The notes: a model not told the origin generated them from the letters alone. A DNA stretch of 64,000 bases from VFKI01 sp033762075 (GCA_033762075.1 JANRLY010000051.1:1-64000); one strand, 5' to 3'; shown: positions 18,295 through 28,392, counted from the first letter of the stretch. Translations and numbers: made by a program.

Positions 18295-18340
18295 CGTCAT
18301 CGCGAGGCTACGAAGTGTTTAGCTGTGGCAATGACGACCC
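18295..18340. repeat. Short dispersed palindromic repeat (same family as 61720-61830)
   Basis: The segment starts TCGTCATCGCGAGGCTACG and ends GGCAATGACGACCCG. It is nearly identical to the complement of the right arm of the palindrome near 61800, which reads through CGTAGCCTCGCAATGACGA. It is therefore a second, shorter member of the same family. Confidence 0.75.
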
Positions 18341-18373
18341 GAGGGAAGCTCAGCCATGCTTTGTAATCCATTT

Positions 18374-18403
18374 TTGCACAAGGATCAAGAGATAAGGTAA
18401 GAT
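18374..18403 (+). promoter_or_regulatory. Promoter of fabV
   Basis: TTGCAC (18374-18379) and TAAGAT (18398-18403) are separated by 18 bp, about 29 nt before the fabV ATG, which has AGGAATTATC as its ribosome site. Confidence 0.6.
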
Positions 18404-18431
18404 AGCGGCCTTTAAAAGATTAGGAATTATC

Positions 18432-19595
18432 ATGATCATCGAACCTAAAATCCGTGGATTTATTTGTACCACAGCGCATCCTGTGGGTTGTGAAAAAGCT
18501 GTCGAAAAAGAAATTCAATACATCAAAAAGCACGGCACATTTTCGGGCCCGAAAAATGTTTTAGTGATCGGTGCTTCGACGGGTTATGGATTAGCCAGCC
18601 GCATTGCTGCCACTTTTGGCGCAAAAGCAAAAACCATTGGCGTTTCCTTCGAAAGACCTGCTGATGAAAAACGTACTGCGACTGCAGGTTGGTACAATAC
18701 CGTTGCATTCGAAAAATTTGCCCATCGCGAAGGCTATTATGCAAAAAGTATTAATGGTGATGCTTTTTCTGATGCCATCAAACAACAAACCGCCGATTTG
18801 ATTCGCGAAGAAATGAAACAAGTTGATTTAATTATTTATAGTCTTGCATCTCCGCGCCGCACTCATCCAGAAACAGGCGAAGTATTTTCTTCTGTGTTAA
18901 AACCCATTGGGTCTTCATGCACAAGTAAAACAGTCGACGCTTTTCGTGGTGAAGTCAAAGAAATTACGCTTGAACCGGCAACACAAGATGAAATTAAAAA
19001 TACGATTGCCGTAATGGGTGGGGATGATTGGAAACGTTGGATTCATTTCCTCGACGAACAAAAATTACTTGCGCCGAATGTCAAAACTGTTGCGTATTCT
19101 TACATTGGACCGTCACTTACTTTTGCAATTTATCGTGACGGGACAATTGGTCAAGCGAAAAAAGATTTATATGACACGGCCAAAAATCTCACAAACGATT
19201 TAGCGCATTTAAAAGGTCACGCTTATATTTCTATCAACAAAGCTGTCGTCACGCAGGCGAGTGCGGCGATCCCTGTTGTGCCCCTATATATTTCATTGCT
19301 CTTCCGCTTGATGAAAGAAAAAGGCACGCACGAAGGATGCATCGAGCAAATTGCACGTTTATTTCGTGATCATTTATATGCCGGCAAAGAAACTGATGAC
19401 ATGATTCGTTTAGACGACCTTGAACTCAGTCCTGACATTCAACAAAAAATTGTTGAACTCTGGCCCACGATCACCACAGAAAATATTGAACAACTCACCG
19501 ACATCGAAGGCTATCGCCAAGACTTTCATCGTTTGTTTGGTTTTGGATTTGAAGAAGTGAATTATGCTGCCGATGTAGAAAGTGTAGTGGGATAA
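18432..19595 (+). CDS. fabV: Enoyl-ACP reductase FabV (NADH)
   Basis: It reduces the enoyl-ACP double bond, the last step of each fatty-acid elongation cycle. The 387-aa length, the early GPKNVLVIGASTGYGL nucleotide-binding strand and the Y-X8-K catalytic pair (Tyr234, Lys243 in YRDGTIGQAK) are FabV-type, not FabI-type (Y-X6-K). FabV enzymes are usually insensitive to triclosan. It has its own promoter and a strong downstream terminator. No fabI is seen nearby. Confidence 0.95.
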   Translation: MIIEPKIRGFICTTAHPVGCEKAVEKEIQYIKKHGTFSGPKNVLVIGASTGYGLASRIAATFGAKAKTIGVSFERPADEKRTATAGWYNTVAFEKFAHREGYYAKSINGDAFSDAIKQQTADLIREEMKQVDLIIYSLASPRRTHPETGEVFSSVLKPIGSSCTSKTVDAFRGEVKEITLEPATQDEIKNTIAVMGGDDWKRWIHFLDEQKLLAPNVKTVAYSYIGPSLTFAIYRDGTIGQAKKDLYDTAKNLTNDLAHLKGHAYISINKAVVTQASAAIPVVPLYISLLFRLMKEKGTHEGCIEQIARLFRDHLYAGKETDDMIRLDDLELSPDIQQKIVELWPTITTENIEQLTDIEGYRQDFHRLFGFGFEEVNYAADVESVVG

Positions 19596-19601
19596 ATAAA
19601 A

Positions 19602-19628
19602 AAAGCGCTGTCATGACAACAGCGCTTT
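19602..19628. terminator. Bidirectional terminator after fabV
   Basis: The stem AAAGCGCTGT / ACAGCGCTTT has a short loop and is flanked by A and T runs. It serves fabV on the plus strand and the small membrane-protein gene on the minus strand. Confidence 0.8.
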
Positions 19629-19638
19629 CTTTACAAGA

Positions 19639-19959
19639 CTATTTACCACGCGTATGAATTTTCTTTGCTAACGAGATCGAGGTAACAAAAAAGAAGATAG
19701 TGACAAATAGCGTCAGCAATTGAACTACAGACACTAAGCCATTTTTCCAGAGAACACCCACAAATTGTGAGAAGGCATTAGCAGCTTCACCGTCTGCACC
19801 ATACTGGACATAGTGTGACGTGCCGCCCAATACATTCATCGGGCCTACGCCTGCAACATAGCCTAAGAGGGTAACTAAGATACTTAAGACAATCCATGTA
19901 ATAGCTAAGGCTTTCACTTCTCTACGTGTCTGACTCGACAGCGATTTCCATTTACGCAT
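19639..19959 (-). CDS. Small two-helix membrane protein, unknown
   Basis: It has 106 aa. Transmembrane segments are apparent at about 18-37 (ALAITWIVLSILVTLLGY) and 77-96 (VSVVQLLTLFVTIFFFVTSI), separated by a loop rich in Gly and Ala. The N-terminus is basic (RKWKSLSSQTRR), so it is likely inside. GGGAGATATCGC precedes the ATG. No family recognised. Confidence 0.7.
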   Translation of the reverse strand: MRKWKSLSSQTRREVKALAITWIVLSILVTLLGYVAGVGPMNVLGGTSHYVQYGADGEAANAFSQFVGVLWKNGLVSVVQLLTLFVTIFFFVTSISLAKKIHTRGK

Positions 19960-19971
19960 TGCGATATCTCC

Positions 19972-20220
19972 CTATATCATATCAAGCGGTACACTACACC
20001 TTACACATTCTCTGCTCAAAATGCAACCACCCACCTCCTCCCTGAGGGTTATTTGTCTTTGTTTGTCCGAATGTTGACTGAGAAAAAGGTTGTGATTTTC
20101 GTCTTGCACTTTTATCCAAAGTGAAACTGCTTGTCGTTTAACATGAAGCCTTTTTGCAATATCCGATTCTGTCACATAATCTTCAGGCTCTAGAGGATAT
20201 TTGAAAGGTAGGGCGACCAC
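19972..20220 (-). pseudogene. Helix-turn-helix fragment, probably a remnant
   Basis: Residues of about 15-37 read YVTESDIAKRLHVKRQAVSL, a convincing helix-turn-helix. The 82-aa frame begins at a GTG inside a perfect hairpin repeat (20208-20232), has no clear ribosome site, and its last 25 residues (cysteine-rich) do not look like a continuing domain. I read it as a decayed DNA-binding protein, but a real small regulator is not excluded. Confidence 0.35.
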
Positions 20221-20232
20221 TGGTCGCCCTAC
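20208..20232. repeat. Perfect short hairpin repeat
   Basis: GTAGGGCGACC-ACT-GGTCGCCCTAC, an 11-bp perfect stem with a 3-nt loop, between the HTH fragment and the next unknown gene on the same strand. It may act as a transcription terminator or as a REP-type unit. Confidence 0.75.
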
Positions 20233-20259
20233 AAAAACAAGTGAACTGAATATCTAAAT

Positions 20260-21045
20260 TTAAACTCTATAAGGGTTTGGCATTTGCTGTTCGGAATCTT
20301 CAGAATCACTGCGAGCAATCTGTGCTGCAGCCACAGGCTCTTCTGAGCGATGAAACAAACTATATAATCCACGGCCAACAGAGCAACCCAATGCATACAC
20401 ACCGCGCCCAGCTCTCTTAGCAACTTCAAACGTCTGAGGAGCAATGGATTTCGTATTGAGTAAAACATTCATAAGACCCAATCCAGCTGTTATCAGTGAA
20501 GCAATATCCTTTACTGTCGGATCAACAGCAATATCCGTCAGCGGTGCGATAAAATCCACAAATACCGAAACAGCGATTGAAGTATCTGTTGCTAACGCAA
20601 GATAGGTTCTCAATTCTTGGAAGGCATTCTCTTTCAATGCTGCAAAAAGCATATTCATCGCTGAAATATATTCGAATGAAAAAGGACCTGTTAACTCAGG
20701 GCCAACCCACCGATTCACCGCATTCATGAGTAACATGGTATTCACCCATTGCGAACCTAATTCAGCAACTTGCATTTTAGTCAGCGTGCCCATGTTATAT
20801 TCACGAACAGCATGACCCGTGTCGCCGACTGTTTTTCCAACAAAACAGTACTGAACAATGTTAAATAATAATTTTTTATTTGTCTCAAAAGCATTCTGAT
20901 CTGTGCCTAGTAAATAAAAAATAACGGCCATATCAGCAAGCGAGATGGTTCCAGACCATTGTCCAAATAATTTGAATAAACTAATATCTTGCTCTTCGGG
21001 TGCCTCGATCATCACATAACCTTCATTATTGATCTGTTGTCTCAT
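20260..21045 (-). CDS. Unknown helical protein, candidate effector (261 aa)
   Basis: No family recognised. AAGGAGAAAAAA precedes the ATG. It is predicted to be mostly helical with two fairly hydrophobic stretches (SIAVSVFVDFIAPLTDIAV and DIASLITAGLGLMNVLL) that could contact a membrane. Near the C-terminus a short duplicated motif appears (GRGVYAL / GRGLYSL). The tail is acidic and serine-rich (ARSDSEDSEQQMPNP). It lies just downstream of gcdH on the same strand but does not resemble a metabolic partner. Effector status is inference only. Confidence 0.65.
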   Translation of the reverse strand: MRQQINNEGYVMIEAPEEQDISLFKLFGQWSGTISLADMAVIFYLLGTDQNAFETNKKLLFNIVQYCFVGKTVGDTGHAVREYNMGTLTKMQVAELGSQWVNTMLLMNAVNRWVGPELTGPFSFEYISAMNMLFAALKENAFQELRTYLALATDTSIAVSVFVDFIAPLTDIAVDPTVKDIASLITAGLGLMNVLLNTKSIAPQTFEVAKRAGRGVYALGCSVGRGLYSLFHRSEEPVAAAQIARSDSEDSEQQMPNPYRV

Positions 21046-21071
21046 TTTTTTCTCCTTGATTATTTTTAAAG

Positions 21072-22256
21072 TTAACGAAAAGCTTGTATTCCTGTTTGTG
21101 AATGTCCAAGAATGAGCGCATGAATATCCGCTGTTCCTTCGTAAGTTTTCACAGTTTCGAGATTTAACATGTGACGAATCACGTGAAATTCTTCCATGAT
21201 GCCATTCGCGCCGTGCATATCCCGTGCTTCACGAGCAATATCTAATGCAATACGTGCTGAGTTTCGTTTGATCATAGAAATCACCGGCGTTGCAACAGAT
21301 GTTTTTTCTTTTAATCGACCGACTCGCAAACATGCTTGTAACGCCAACGTAATTTGCGTTTGCATCTCAGCTAATTTCATTTGAATGAGTTGATTGGCAG
21401 CAAGCGGTCGATCGAACTGTGAACGCGCTAACGTATACGAACGCGCAGCATGCCAACAAAATTCTGCAGCGCCCAATACGCCCCATGCAATTCCATAACG
21501 TGCACTATCTAAACAACCGAGCGGGCCCTTCAATCCTTCTACATTCGGTAACAAATGATCTTCACTGACAAAAACATCATGCAAAACAATTTCACCTGTG
21601 ATCGATGCGCGCATGCTGAATTTGCCATGCATCACAGGCGCCGTTAATCCCGGCATATTTTTTTCTAAAATGAAACCGCGAATTCGGTCATCGTCATTTT
21701 TAGCCCACACAATAAAAACATCTGCGATAGGTGAATTGGTAATCCACATTTTGCTGCCATTCAAAATGTAACCCTCTTTTGTTTTGCGTGCGCGTGTTTT
21801 CATGCTGCCGGGATCTGAGCCATGATCGGGCTCTGTTAAACCAAAACACCCTACCCATTCGCCACTCGCCATTTTGGGTAAATATTTTTCACGTTGAGCT
21901 TCGGAGCCATACGCGTAAATTGCATACATCGCAAGACTGGATTGAACACTCAAGGCGGAACGATACGCAGAATCAACGCGTTCAATTTCCCGTGCAATCA
22001 GCCCATACGCTACATGACTCACACCCGCACAACCATACCCGGTAAATGTTGCGCCGAGAAAACCTTGTTCGCCCATCTCATTGATAATTTCTCGATCAAA
22101 TATTTCATCGCGAAATCCACGCAATACGCGTGGCATGAGTTTTTCTTGCGCATATTCTCGCGCTGCATCACGAATCATGCGCTCTTCTGTTGTTAATTGA
22201 TCTTCGAGTAATAAAGGATCATCCCATTGGAAAGCAGTGCGTTGTTGAGTTGTCAT
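21072..22256 (-). CDS. gcdH: Glutaryl-CoA dehydrogenase-like acyl-CoA dehydrogenase
   Basis: The 394-aa flavoprotein oxidises and decarboxylates glutaryl-CoA to crotonyl-CoA in lysine and tryptophan breakdown. Its start FQWDDPLLLEDQLTTEERM, the block FGLTEPDHGSDPGSM and the catalytic base in TYEGTADIHAL (Glu373) fit GcdH well, and it is longer than most short-chain acyl-CoA dehydrogenases. The saccharopine dehydrogenase-like gene near the right end may belong to the same lysine metabolism, though they are far apart. It starts at the ATG 22256, with no second gene close upstream. Confidence 0.9.
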   Translation of the reverse strand: MTTQQRTAFQWDDPLLLEDQLTTEERMIRDAAREYAQEKLMPRVLRGFRDEIFDREIINEMGEQGFLGATFTGYGCAGVSHVAYGLIAREIERVDSAYRSALSVQSSLAMYAIYAYGSEAQREKYLPKMASGEWVGCFGLTEPDHGSDPGSMKTRARKTKEGYILNGSKMWITNSPIADVFIVWAKNDDDRIRGFILEKNMPGLTAPVMHGKFSMRASITGEIVLHDVFVSEDHLLPNVEGLKGPLGCLDSARYGIAWGVLGAAEFCWHAARSYTLARSQFDRPLAANQLIQMKLAEMQTQITLALQACLRVGRLKEKTSVATPVISMIKRNSARIALDIAREARDMHGANGIMEEFHVIRHMLNLETVKTYEGTADIHALILGHSQTGIQAFR

Positions 22257-22387
22257 AGAAATGGACTCTTGAAAAACGTGATAGAAAGAGCGTGCACGAT
22301 ATTAAAATCCCTACCCGATTGCAAGCCTATCAGATAGAATCTTCCACTTTTCACTGATGATATACCTTTGAGAATGGATAAGGAAAA

Positions 22388-25300
22388 ATGTCTCTACTAC
22401 AATTACTCAAGCTAGAAAATCCGCTCATCGAAAATGCGATTGCATTTCAAGATTACACTTTTGCAATACAACTCATTGACCAACAACTTGCTCAAACAAC
22501 TACAGATGCTCTCACACTGGCACGCATTTATTGTTTATATCAATCACAAGATTATATCAATGCTCACACACAACTCAATGAATGGCTCGCTCAGACGAAA
22601 GATAATACTGATGACAAGGCAACCCTTTTAGCAAAATGCCTTCAAAAAGGGATGGTCGTCATGGCTCACTCAAGTGAAGAAAAAGAAACAGGTGAGTCTT
22701 TTACAGTAGAGCATTTAAATATTAAATTTATTATTTCAACAATGGCAATTAATCTACTCTTAAATGAGCTTGTTCAATTACCCCCCATCGAGAACTTGCA
22801 CGTCAGTTTATTCATCAGTCAATTGTTTCGCAGAATCGGTCAACTGCAAAGCTTTCACTCTATTCGTGCATCACATATGGTAAATATCGCCGCTTTCTTG
22901 CCGAATACGACTAACTGGGTCGAACGCATATTAACTAATGAGCCGATCAATGAATATATTACGCCTCATTGGACGCTTCAACAAAAAAAAGCACTGGCGC
23001 AGTTAATTGTTGCTGCAGATGATTATTATCAAGCGTTAGTTGAAGAAGATTTTTATCATACCGCAGAAATATTTTATTTGACGCAACTTTCTTCCATTCT
23101 ATCCCCCCCCAAAAAACAACGCGGCACAATGACTGTCGATGCGCTGACCTTTTTAACGTCACACGACCGTACACGATTACTCTTACATGCTGCGAAATTA
23201 TTTTCACATTATAATAATAATCAATCTTTAGCGGCATTTTTATATGCCTATTTACTAACGACTGTTTTAAATATTAAATATAAAATCCCCTCGCTCGCTT
23301 GTGAAATCAATCAGCTCAGCACCAACAGTGAACAGCTTGCAAAAATCATTATCGAGCATCCGACGGAGGATCTCAGTCTGTCTTCGCTTGTTTTCCGTAT
23401 CGGATGCGGCATTTGCGAATTAATACTAGCTCAATTAAAACCGAAATTAGAAACACTCAAATACTTAATAGAAAAACTTTCAGCGCTGCGTCCCGATGAC
23501 CCAACGGTGCACCATTATGCAACGCAATATTACGAACTTATTCAAACAGAAGATGCCGAAGCAAAATGGCAAGAATTGTTTGTACGCTTCCCAGAACATC
23601 AAGAAATCATCACGGGTTATTTTACCTACATGTTGCAAAAATATTTTTCGCCCATAGGGAATAATAAAGCTTTTTCGTATGAAAAATTGCAGCAAATTAT
23701 TTTTGATCTAAATACTACTATGCAGCATTTTTCATTTAATCGACGCTTGATTATCTTACGTGCACTAGCATCTCTTACAGAACATGCAATGCCAAAACAT
23801 TCCTTGGTGCATCAATTGATCGAGCCTTTTCAGGCCAACCAGGAATTGCTTTATAAAGCAACGTGCCTCTTTCCATACTATCAACGTTTTTATTATTGCC
23901 ATTCATGGATACAACTGAATATTGCTCATCTATTGAAAGATGACAACTATCCTTTCGATTGGCAACAACTTTTAGAAGAACCGCTTAAACTTGCGTACCA
24001 ACATTTATCTAGACACTCTCTTCTACAAAAAATTTTTACGCTTGAATTAAATCATGCAAAAGATACTTTATCGATGCTTAGTAAAGTAAAAGCAGCGATG
24101 GAATATTTTAAAGGATTAATATACCCTGATTTTGCACCAGACAGTTGTCGCGCACTTTCTCATCTTGGCATAGCCCTCGAAATCAAAGAGAATGAAGCAG
24201 GATTTAACTACCGCAGCACGGGATTACATCACGAATTATTGCTACGCGCTGCTACAACGCGATTCGATAAAAAGCTCTCTTTAGAAATCGGCATGAAAAT
24301 CCAATGTGAAGAATCATCGCCACACCCATTTTTCACTTGCGAAACACCTCTGATTTTTCTACCTATGAACCAAGGTATCCCAGGGCGAGAATGTCCTACT
24401 CTGCTTGTACTGCACCCACACTCAGAACAAGATGCATGTTTGCGTATGTTGCGGCCTATTAGTGATTTAAGTTACGTCAAACACATGTGGGCTTTTGTGA
24501 TGCGAACTTTGTATTATATGAGCAAAGGATTTTTTGCCCCTCGAGAAGTCGTCACCGCCATCCAACAGTATTCAACACGCAATCCAGACAAATTAGAGCA
24601 AGCACACATTCAAGCCGCTCGAAATTATGTTCTATTTGCAGAGCAAGAAGCAAAAATCCCTTCGAGCCAAGCAAAAGAACAAGCGAGTCATCGCTTTTTA
24701 GTATTGTTACGGAAATATCAGCTAACATCATTTTTTCTAGGTTATACATACACACCCACTGGCGATCAACTCCATTATCATTTTTCTATTCTCAACTTCA
24801 TACGTCGAGCACATAAGAATTGGAAAGAAGCTTTTAATAAACTCCCCTCTACTTCTTCCGCAAGCCCCCACCATGCAAGCATAAAAGATGTTATCTGCCT
24901 TCAATCAAAACAAAATGCCTTTGAAAGTGATTTAGAAAAGCGCGCAGAATTACTTCAATATGCTACACAAGCTTTAATACTTGAAAACTTCACAATTGCT
25001 TTACAAGCTTATGACATTGCCGACTCAATTTCTCCCTTAGATATTGATGCACAGCTATTAAAAATATATTGCATTGCTAAAAATGGTTATGCAAATGAAG
25101 CACTGTCATTACTAAATACAATTGAAACGAAGGATATCCCACCACTAGAAGATGAAGTTTTAAAACTTAATATGACGCTAACAAAAAACGATTATCTTTT
25201 ATTTTTAAGATTATATCCGTTAAAAAAAATAGGGTTTTTACGTGCATACTGTTTATTACAAATAGGGAAAATGGTTGACGCCGCAAGCACAATACTCCGC

Positions 25301-28300
25301 TACGAACAACATATTAATCTATGCCCTGAAATGCAGTTAATGATGGCTGATTGCTATCGGAAATCTGGTCACTTTGAAGGGATGAGCACAATAATCGCCG
25401 AATTACTAAAATCCATATGTGAAAACCTTTTTCCAACTTCTATCTGGGAAACAATCAATGCATCCAAAAATGCTAGCATGCCACAACCTTATCTCGAAGC
25501 ATTGTCATCCCTACCTGAAATATATGCACATGGAAAAAAACTCCCAAGAGAATTATTTCAAAACGTTTTTGTTTCTTATTTGACTGTTTTAAATTGGTAT
25601 TCACAAGTATTAATTGAAGATGGTTATATTGCTGTTGCTTGTAATTTTTATGAAAAAATTATCAGTGATGATGTGACTTGGCTATTTGAATTGTGCCCTG
25701 AACTACTATTCCATTTTCGTCTGCTCGCATTGCGTGCCTTTAGCAAAAATCACAATGCTTATGCAGATCAACTTGATCAAGTAAGCAATCAATTATCCGC
25801 CAAACTGCTTTCTTTTTCCAAAAGCCGCACGATAGATTTTAATGAACTGACTGAATGGCTTATCAATACACCTCCAGAGATCTTTGATCCTGAAATGCTA
25901 TTACACGCAAATGCAATTTTGCAGGCTATAGCACATATTCAGGCTTATGACATTGGGGATAGTGAGTGTTCAGAAAAACTTTTTGATCAATTGACCCGAT
26001 ATAAACACCATCTGAATGAACTGACTCCTATGAGTGAAAATTTGGAAAAGATAGGAGTTACTGAGTCTTCAAGTAGAGAATATTACTTCTTGTTATGGAA
26101 ATTCAAACATCTCCCGAATGATTCAGCAGCGATGAAAAGTTTTTATTCTCAAATCCTCTCGCAACGCGAATGTTTTCCTTTTGATAAAAATTACATGCTG
26201 TTAGAGTTTGCCTATTATCTTCGAGAGCTCAAAAATACTCCGCCAGATCAACTGAATAAGGATGCCATCACACAACATCCCGCTGCTCTTTTAGCCAACG
26301 CGATGGCAGCACTTTATCCTCATGATGTCAACGTGTTGCACGCAATATACACTCTTAATGCTTGCGTAAAACAAAAGAATTGTACGGGAGCAATCATCAC
26401 AAATTATCACTGTGCTGACATTAATACGTATTATTTCTTCATGAAAACGCAAAATGGCAGAGAACATCAAGCAACATCTACAATTCTTCCATCGGTATTA
26501 AATCTCTTAGCTCATTTTAGTCAAGAGCGTAGTTCTCTTTTTAATTACAACACCCTCATCACCCCCGTCTGCTTAAAGAATTTACCCGCGATGCAAATCA
26601 TGGAAAAATTTAACGATACATTTTTAATCGCGCCTGGAGTGCTTCTTGATCATTTCACCGGCGTTGATATAGGAGATGATTTATTTCAAAGATCTCATTG
26701 TCATCAAATCTCAGTTGTTGCAAATCCACAAAATCAAGATATCCACTACACTTCGCCCTTATTCAGCTTTCAAGCGCTCTATTTGATGCAAACACCAGAA
26801 GGATGTGTTGCTATTGATCCGACAGGATATGCAAAAGTCGATTATCAAAATCGCGTCTTACGCCTTATCGGAAAAATAAAACCCACTTTTCTCGTCACTC
26901 TTCCGACATACTTGCTTGAAATTCTTTTTTATCTCTCTCAAGGATTCACCCCTGTGGGTGATTTAGCTGAGGCGCTCAAAACCGCCCAAATTAAAGATAC
27001 TTTACCTCAAAAAGAGCAAATCAAAATCGCCCAAATGATGCAATTCCATTTAGACTTTTTGGCAAAAAAACCTGATGCACTCAAACGCTATTGGAAATTA
27101 TTAGATGAATATGGTATGACACAGAATATTACAGCAAAGGAAATGCAAAATAACGATGCCACACTCAAGTCGAATTTTACAAACCCGTATCTTAATTTTA
27201 TTTCTTATGAGAGTCTTTTGCCCGACATGAGAAAACAACCTAAAAATATGATGCTGCTTGATCATTTTGCCGATAAAATGAATGCATTATGCGATAATCA
27301 ACAACAAACATTGCTGGCACTCGAAGAAGACTGTGATAAAAAAACCACTCAAAAGAAAACTAAAAAACACAAGAACAAAACTGCACGTTCAAATAAAATT
27401 ACAACTATTCCAGTACACGAATCAATACAGAAAACTATTTCGCCGCCTCGAAAAAAACCCGACACGCCAAAAATTAAGATTCCTGATGAAATTCAATTCT
27501 ATTTTAATCAGTTTAACAATGCGTTAATCATAGGGCAGTTCCCTGGAAAATTCTGGTTAGTCGGTTCAGCTAGTCTTTGTCTCGCGAAAGAACTACCCCT
27601 TTCAAAAACGCAGGATTTAGATTTTGTTCTTCAGCTCACAGATCCAATGAATCCTGAAACGATCAAATCTTTCTTACTTCTATTGGGATTTGTACCCACT
27701 TTAAAGCAGAGCGTTTTCATACGCGAAGATGAGCTTGCGCATGTCGAAATTTATATTTCTCCTTTCGTTGAAGCAAATGAAAATATTTTTTTAACTCGTG
27801 ATATGAGTACACGAGATTTTACTCTCGGCGCAATATATTGTGATGGCACTCAATTTTTGAATCCTGCGTGGGGATTAGATGATTATGATTTAAGAAAACT
27901 CACAGCCATTGCAAGATTAGACAGCACTCCAGCACAAACTGCAAAAAACCTACTCCTTGAAGATCCGCGGAGAATATTGCGCGCTTTTAAACTGATGATT
28001 CGCTATCAATTGACGCTTGATGTCCATTTGGAAAATGCACTAAAAACCATCCAATGGACATTTCATCCCAAAAATCCGAAACACATACTAATGCAATCCT
28101 TATTGATGAAAGCATTCACTGGACACATTGTCAGAATGTCCCGACCTCATCGTAGCCAATATCTTGATTTAATCAATCAATATCATCTCACGCAAAAACT
28201 CCCTTGTTTGAAGCTCATAGTAGACCAGTGGACAATGGAGCATAGGGCTTCTACTAAGGGTATGAATAGATTTGCCCCCGCCTTCTATCCAAGCCCCCCT

Positions 28301-28378
28301 GTTTTCTGGGACAATAGACAAACCTCAGATGAGGAAATAAAAACGCCCTTACCGACAGCCAACCTCGTAAGGAAATGA
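22388..28378 (+). CDS. Giant helical-repeat protein with C-terminal poly(A)-polymerase/CCA-type nucleotidyltransferase domain
   Basis: 1996 aa, the longest gene here. Residues 1-1650 look like TPR or other helical repeats, with long leucine-rich stretches and segments such as FTIALQAYDIADSISPLD. A basic linker follows (KKTTQKKTKKHKNK, about 1655-1670). Residues of about 1720-1900 match a class II nucleotidyltransferase: FWLVGSASLCL, then DLDFVL (the catalytic Asp pair near 1742), TRDFTLGAIYCD (about 1809) and EDPRRILRAFKLMIRY (about 1858), the last being the family's RNA-binding signature. The G-S motif replaces the usual GGxVRD. AAGGAAAA precedes the ATG. A C8-A6 tract sits at 23103-23116. 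It overlaps no neighbour and ends 15 nt before mscS. An effector that modifies RNA is an inference; a bacterial RNA-modifying enzyme is the alternative. Confidence 0.75.
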   Translation: MSLLQLLKLENPLIENAIAFQDYTFAIQLIDQQLAQTTTDALTLARIYCLYQSQDYINAHTQLNEWLAQTKDNTDDKATLLAKCLQKGMVVMAHSSEEKETGESFTVEHLNIKFIISTMAINLLLNELVQLPPIENLHVSLFISQLFRRIGQLQSFHSIRASHMVNIAAFLPNTTNWVERILTNEPINEYITPHWTLQQKKALAQLIVAADDYYQALVEEDFYHTAEIFYLTQLSSILSPPKKQRGTMTVDALTFLTSHDRTRLLLHAAKLFSHYNNNQSLAAFLYAYLLTTVLNIKYKIPSLACEINQLSTNSEQLAKIIIEHPTEDLSLSSLVFRIGCGICELILAQLKPKLETLKYLIEKLSALRPDDPTVHHYATQYYELIQTEDAEAKWQELFVRFPEHQEIITGYFTYMLQKYFSPIGNNKAFSYEKLQQIIFDLNTTMQHFSFNRRLIILRALASLTEHAMPKHSLVHQLIEPFQANQELLYKATCLFPYYQRFYYCHSWIQLNIAHLLKDDNYPFDWQQLLEEPLKLAYQHLSRHSLLQKIFTLELNHAKDTLSMLSKVKAAMEYFKGLIYPDFAPDSCRALSHLGIALEIKENEAGFNYRSTGLHHELLLRAATTRFDKKLSLEIGMKIQCEESSPHPFFTCETPLIFLPMNQGIPGRECPTLLVLHPHSEQDACLRMLRPISDLSYVKHMWAFVMRTLYYMSKGFFAPREVVTAIQQYSTRNPDKLEQAHIQAARNYVLFAEQEAKIPSSQAKEQASHRFLVLLRKYQLTSFFLGYTYTPTGDQLHYHFSILNFIRRAHKNWKEAFNKLPSTSSASPHHASIKDVICLQSKQNAFESDLEKRAELLQYATQALILENFTIALQAYDIADSISPLDIDAQLLKIYCIAKNGYANEALSLLNTIETKDIPPLEDEVLKLNMTLTKNDYLLFLRLYPLKKIGFLRAYCLLQIGKMVDAASTILRYEQHINLCPEMQLMMADCYRKSGHFEGMSTIIAELLKSICENLFPTSIWETINASKNASMPQPYLEALSSLPEIYAHGKKLPRELFQNVFVSYLTVLNWYSQVLIEDGYIAVACNFYEKIISDDVTWLFELCPELLFHFRLLALRAFSKNHNAYADQLDQVSNQLSAKLLSFSKSRTIDFNELTEWLINTPPEIFDPEMLLHANAILQAIAHIQAYDIGDSECSEKLFDQLTRYKHHLNELTPMSENLEKIGVTESSSREYYFLLWKFKHLPNDSAAMKSFYSQILSQRECFPFDKNYMLLEFAYYLRELKNTPPDQLNKDAITQHPAALLANAMAALYPHDVNVLHAIYTLNACVKQKNCTGAIITNYHCADINTYYFFMKTQNGREHQATSTILPSVLNLLAHFSQERSSLFNYNTLITPVCLKNLPAMQIMEKFNDTFLIAPGVLLDHFTGVDIGDDLFQRSHCHQISVVANPQNQDIHYTSPLFSFQALYLMQTPEGCVAIDPTGYAKVDYQNRVLRLIGKIKPTFLVTLPTYLLEILFYLSQGFTPVGDLAEALKTAQIKDTLPQKEQIKIAQMMQFHLDFLAKKPDALKRYWKLLDEYGMTQNITAKEMQNNDATLKSNFTNPYLNFISYESLLPDMRKQPKNMMLLDHFADKMNALCDNQQQTLLALEEDCDKKTTQKKTKKHKNKTARSNKITTIPVHESIQKTISPPRKKPDTPKIKIPDEIQFYFNQFNNALIIGQFPGKFWLVGSASLCLAKELPLSKTQDLDFVLQLTDPMNPETIKSFLLLLGFVPTLKQSVFIREDELAHVEIYISPFVEANENIFLTRDMSTRDFTLGAIYCDGTQFLNPAWGLDDYDLRKLTAIARLDSTPAQTAKNLLLEDPRRILRAFKLMIRYQLTLDVHLENALKTIQWTFHPKNPKHILMQSLLMKAFTGHIVRMSRPHRSQYLDLINQYHLTQKLPCLKLIVDQWTMEHRASTKGMNRFAPAFYPSPPVFWDNRQTSDEEIKTPLPTANLVRK

Positions 28379-28392
28379 GATAAGGTCACTCT

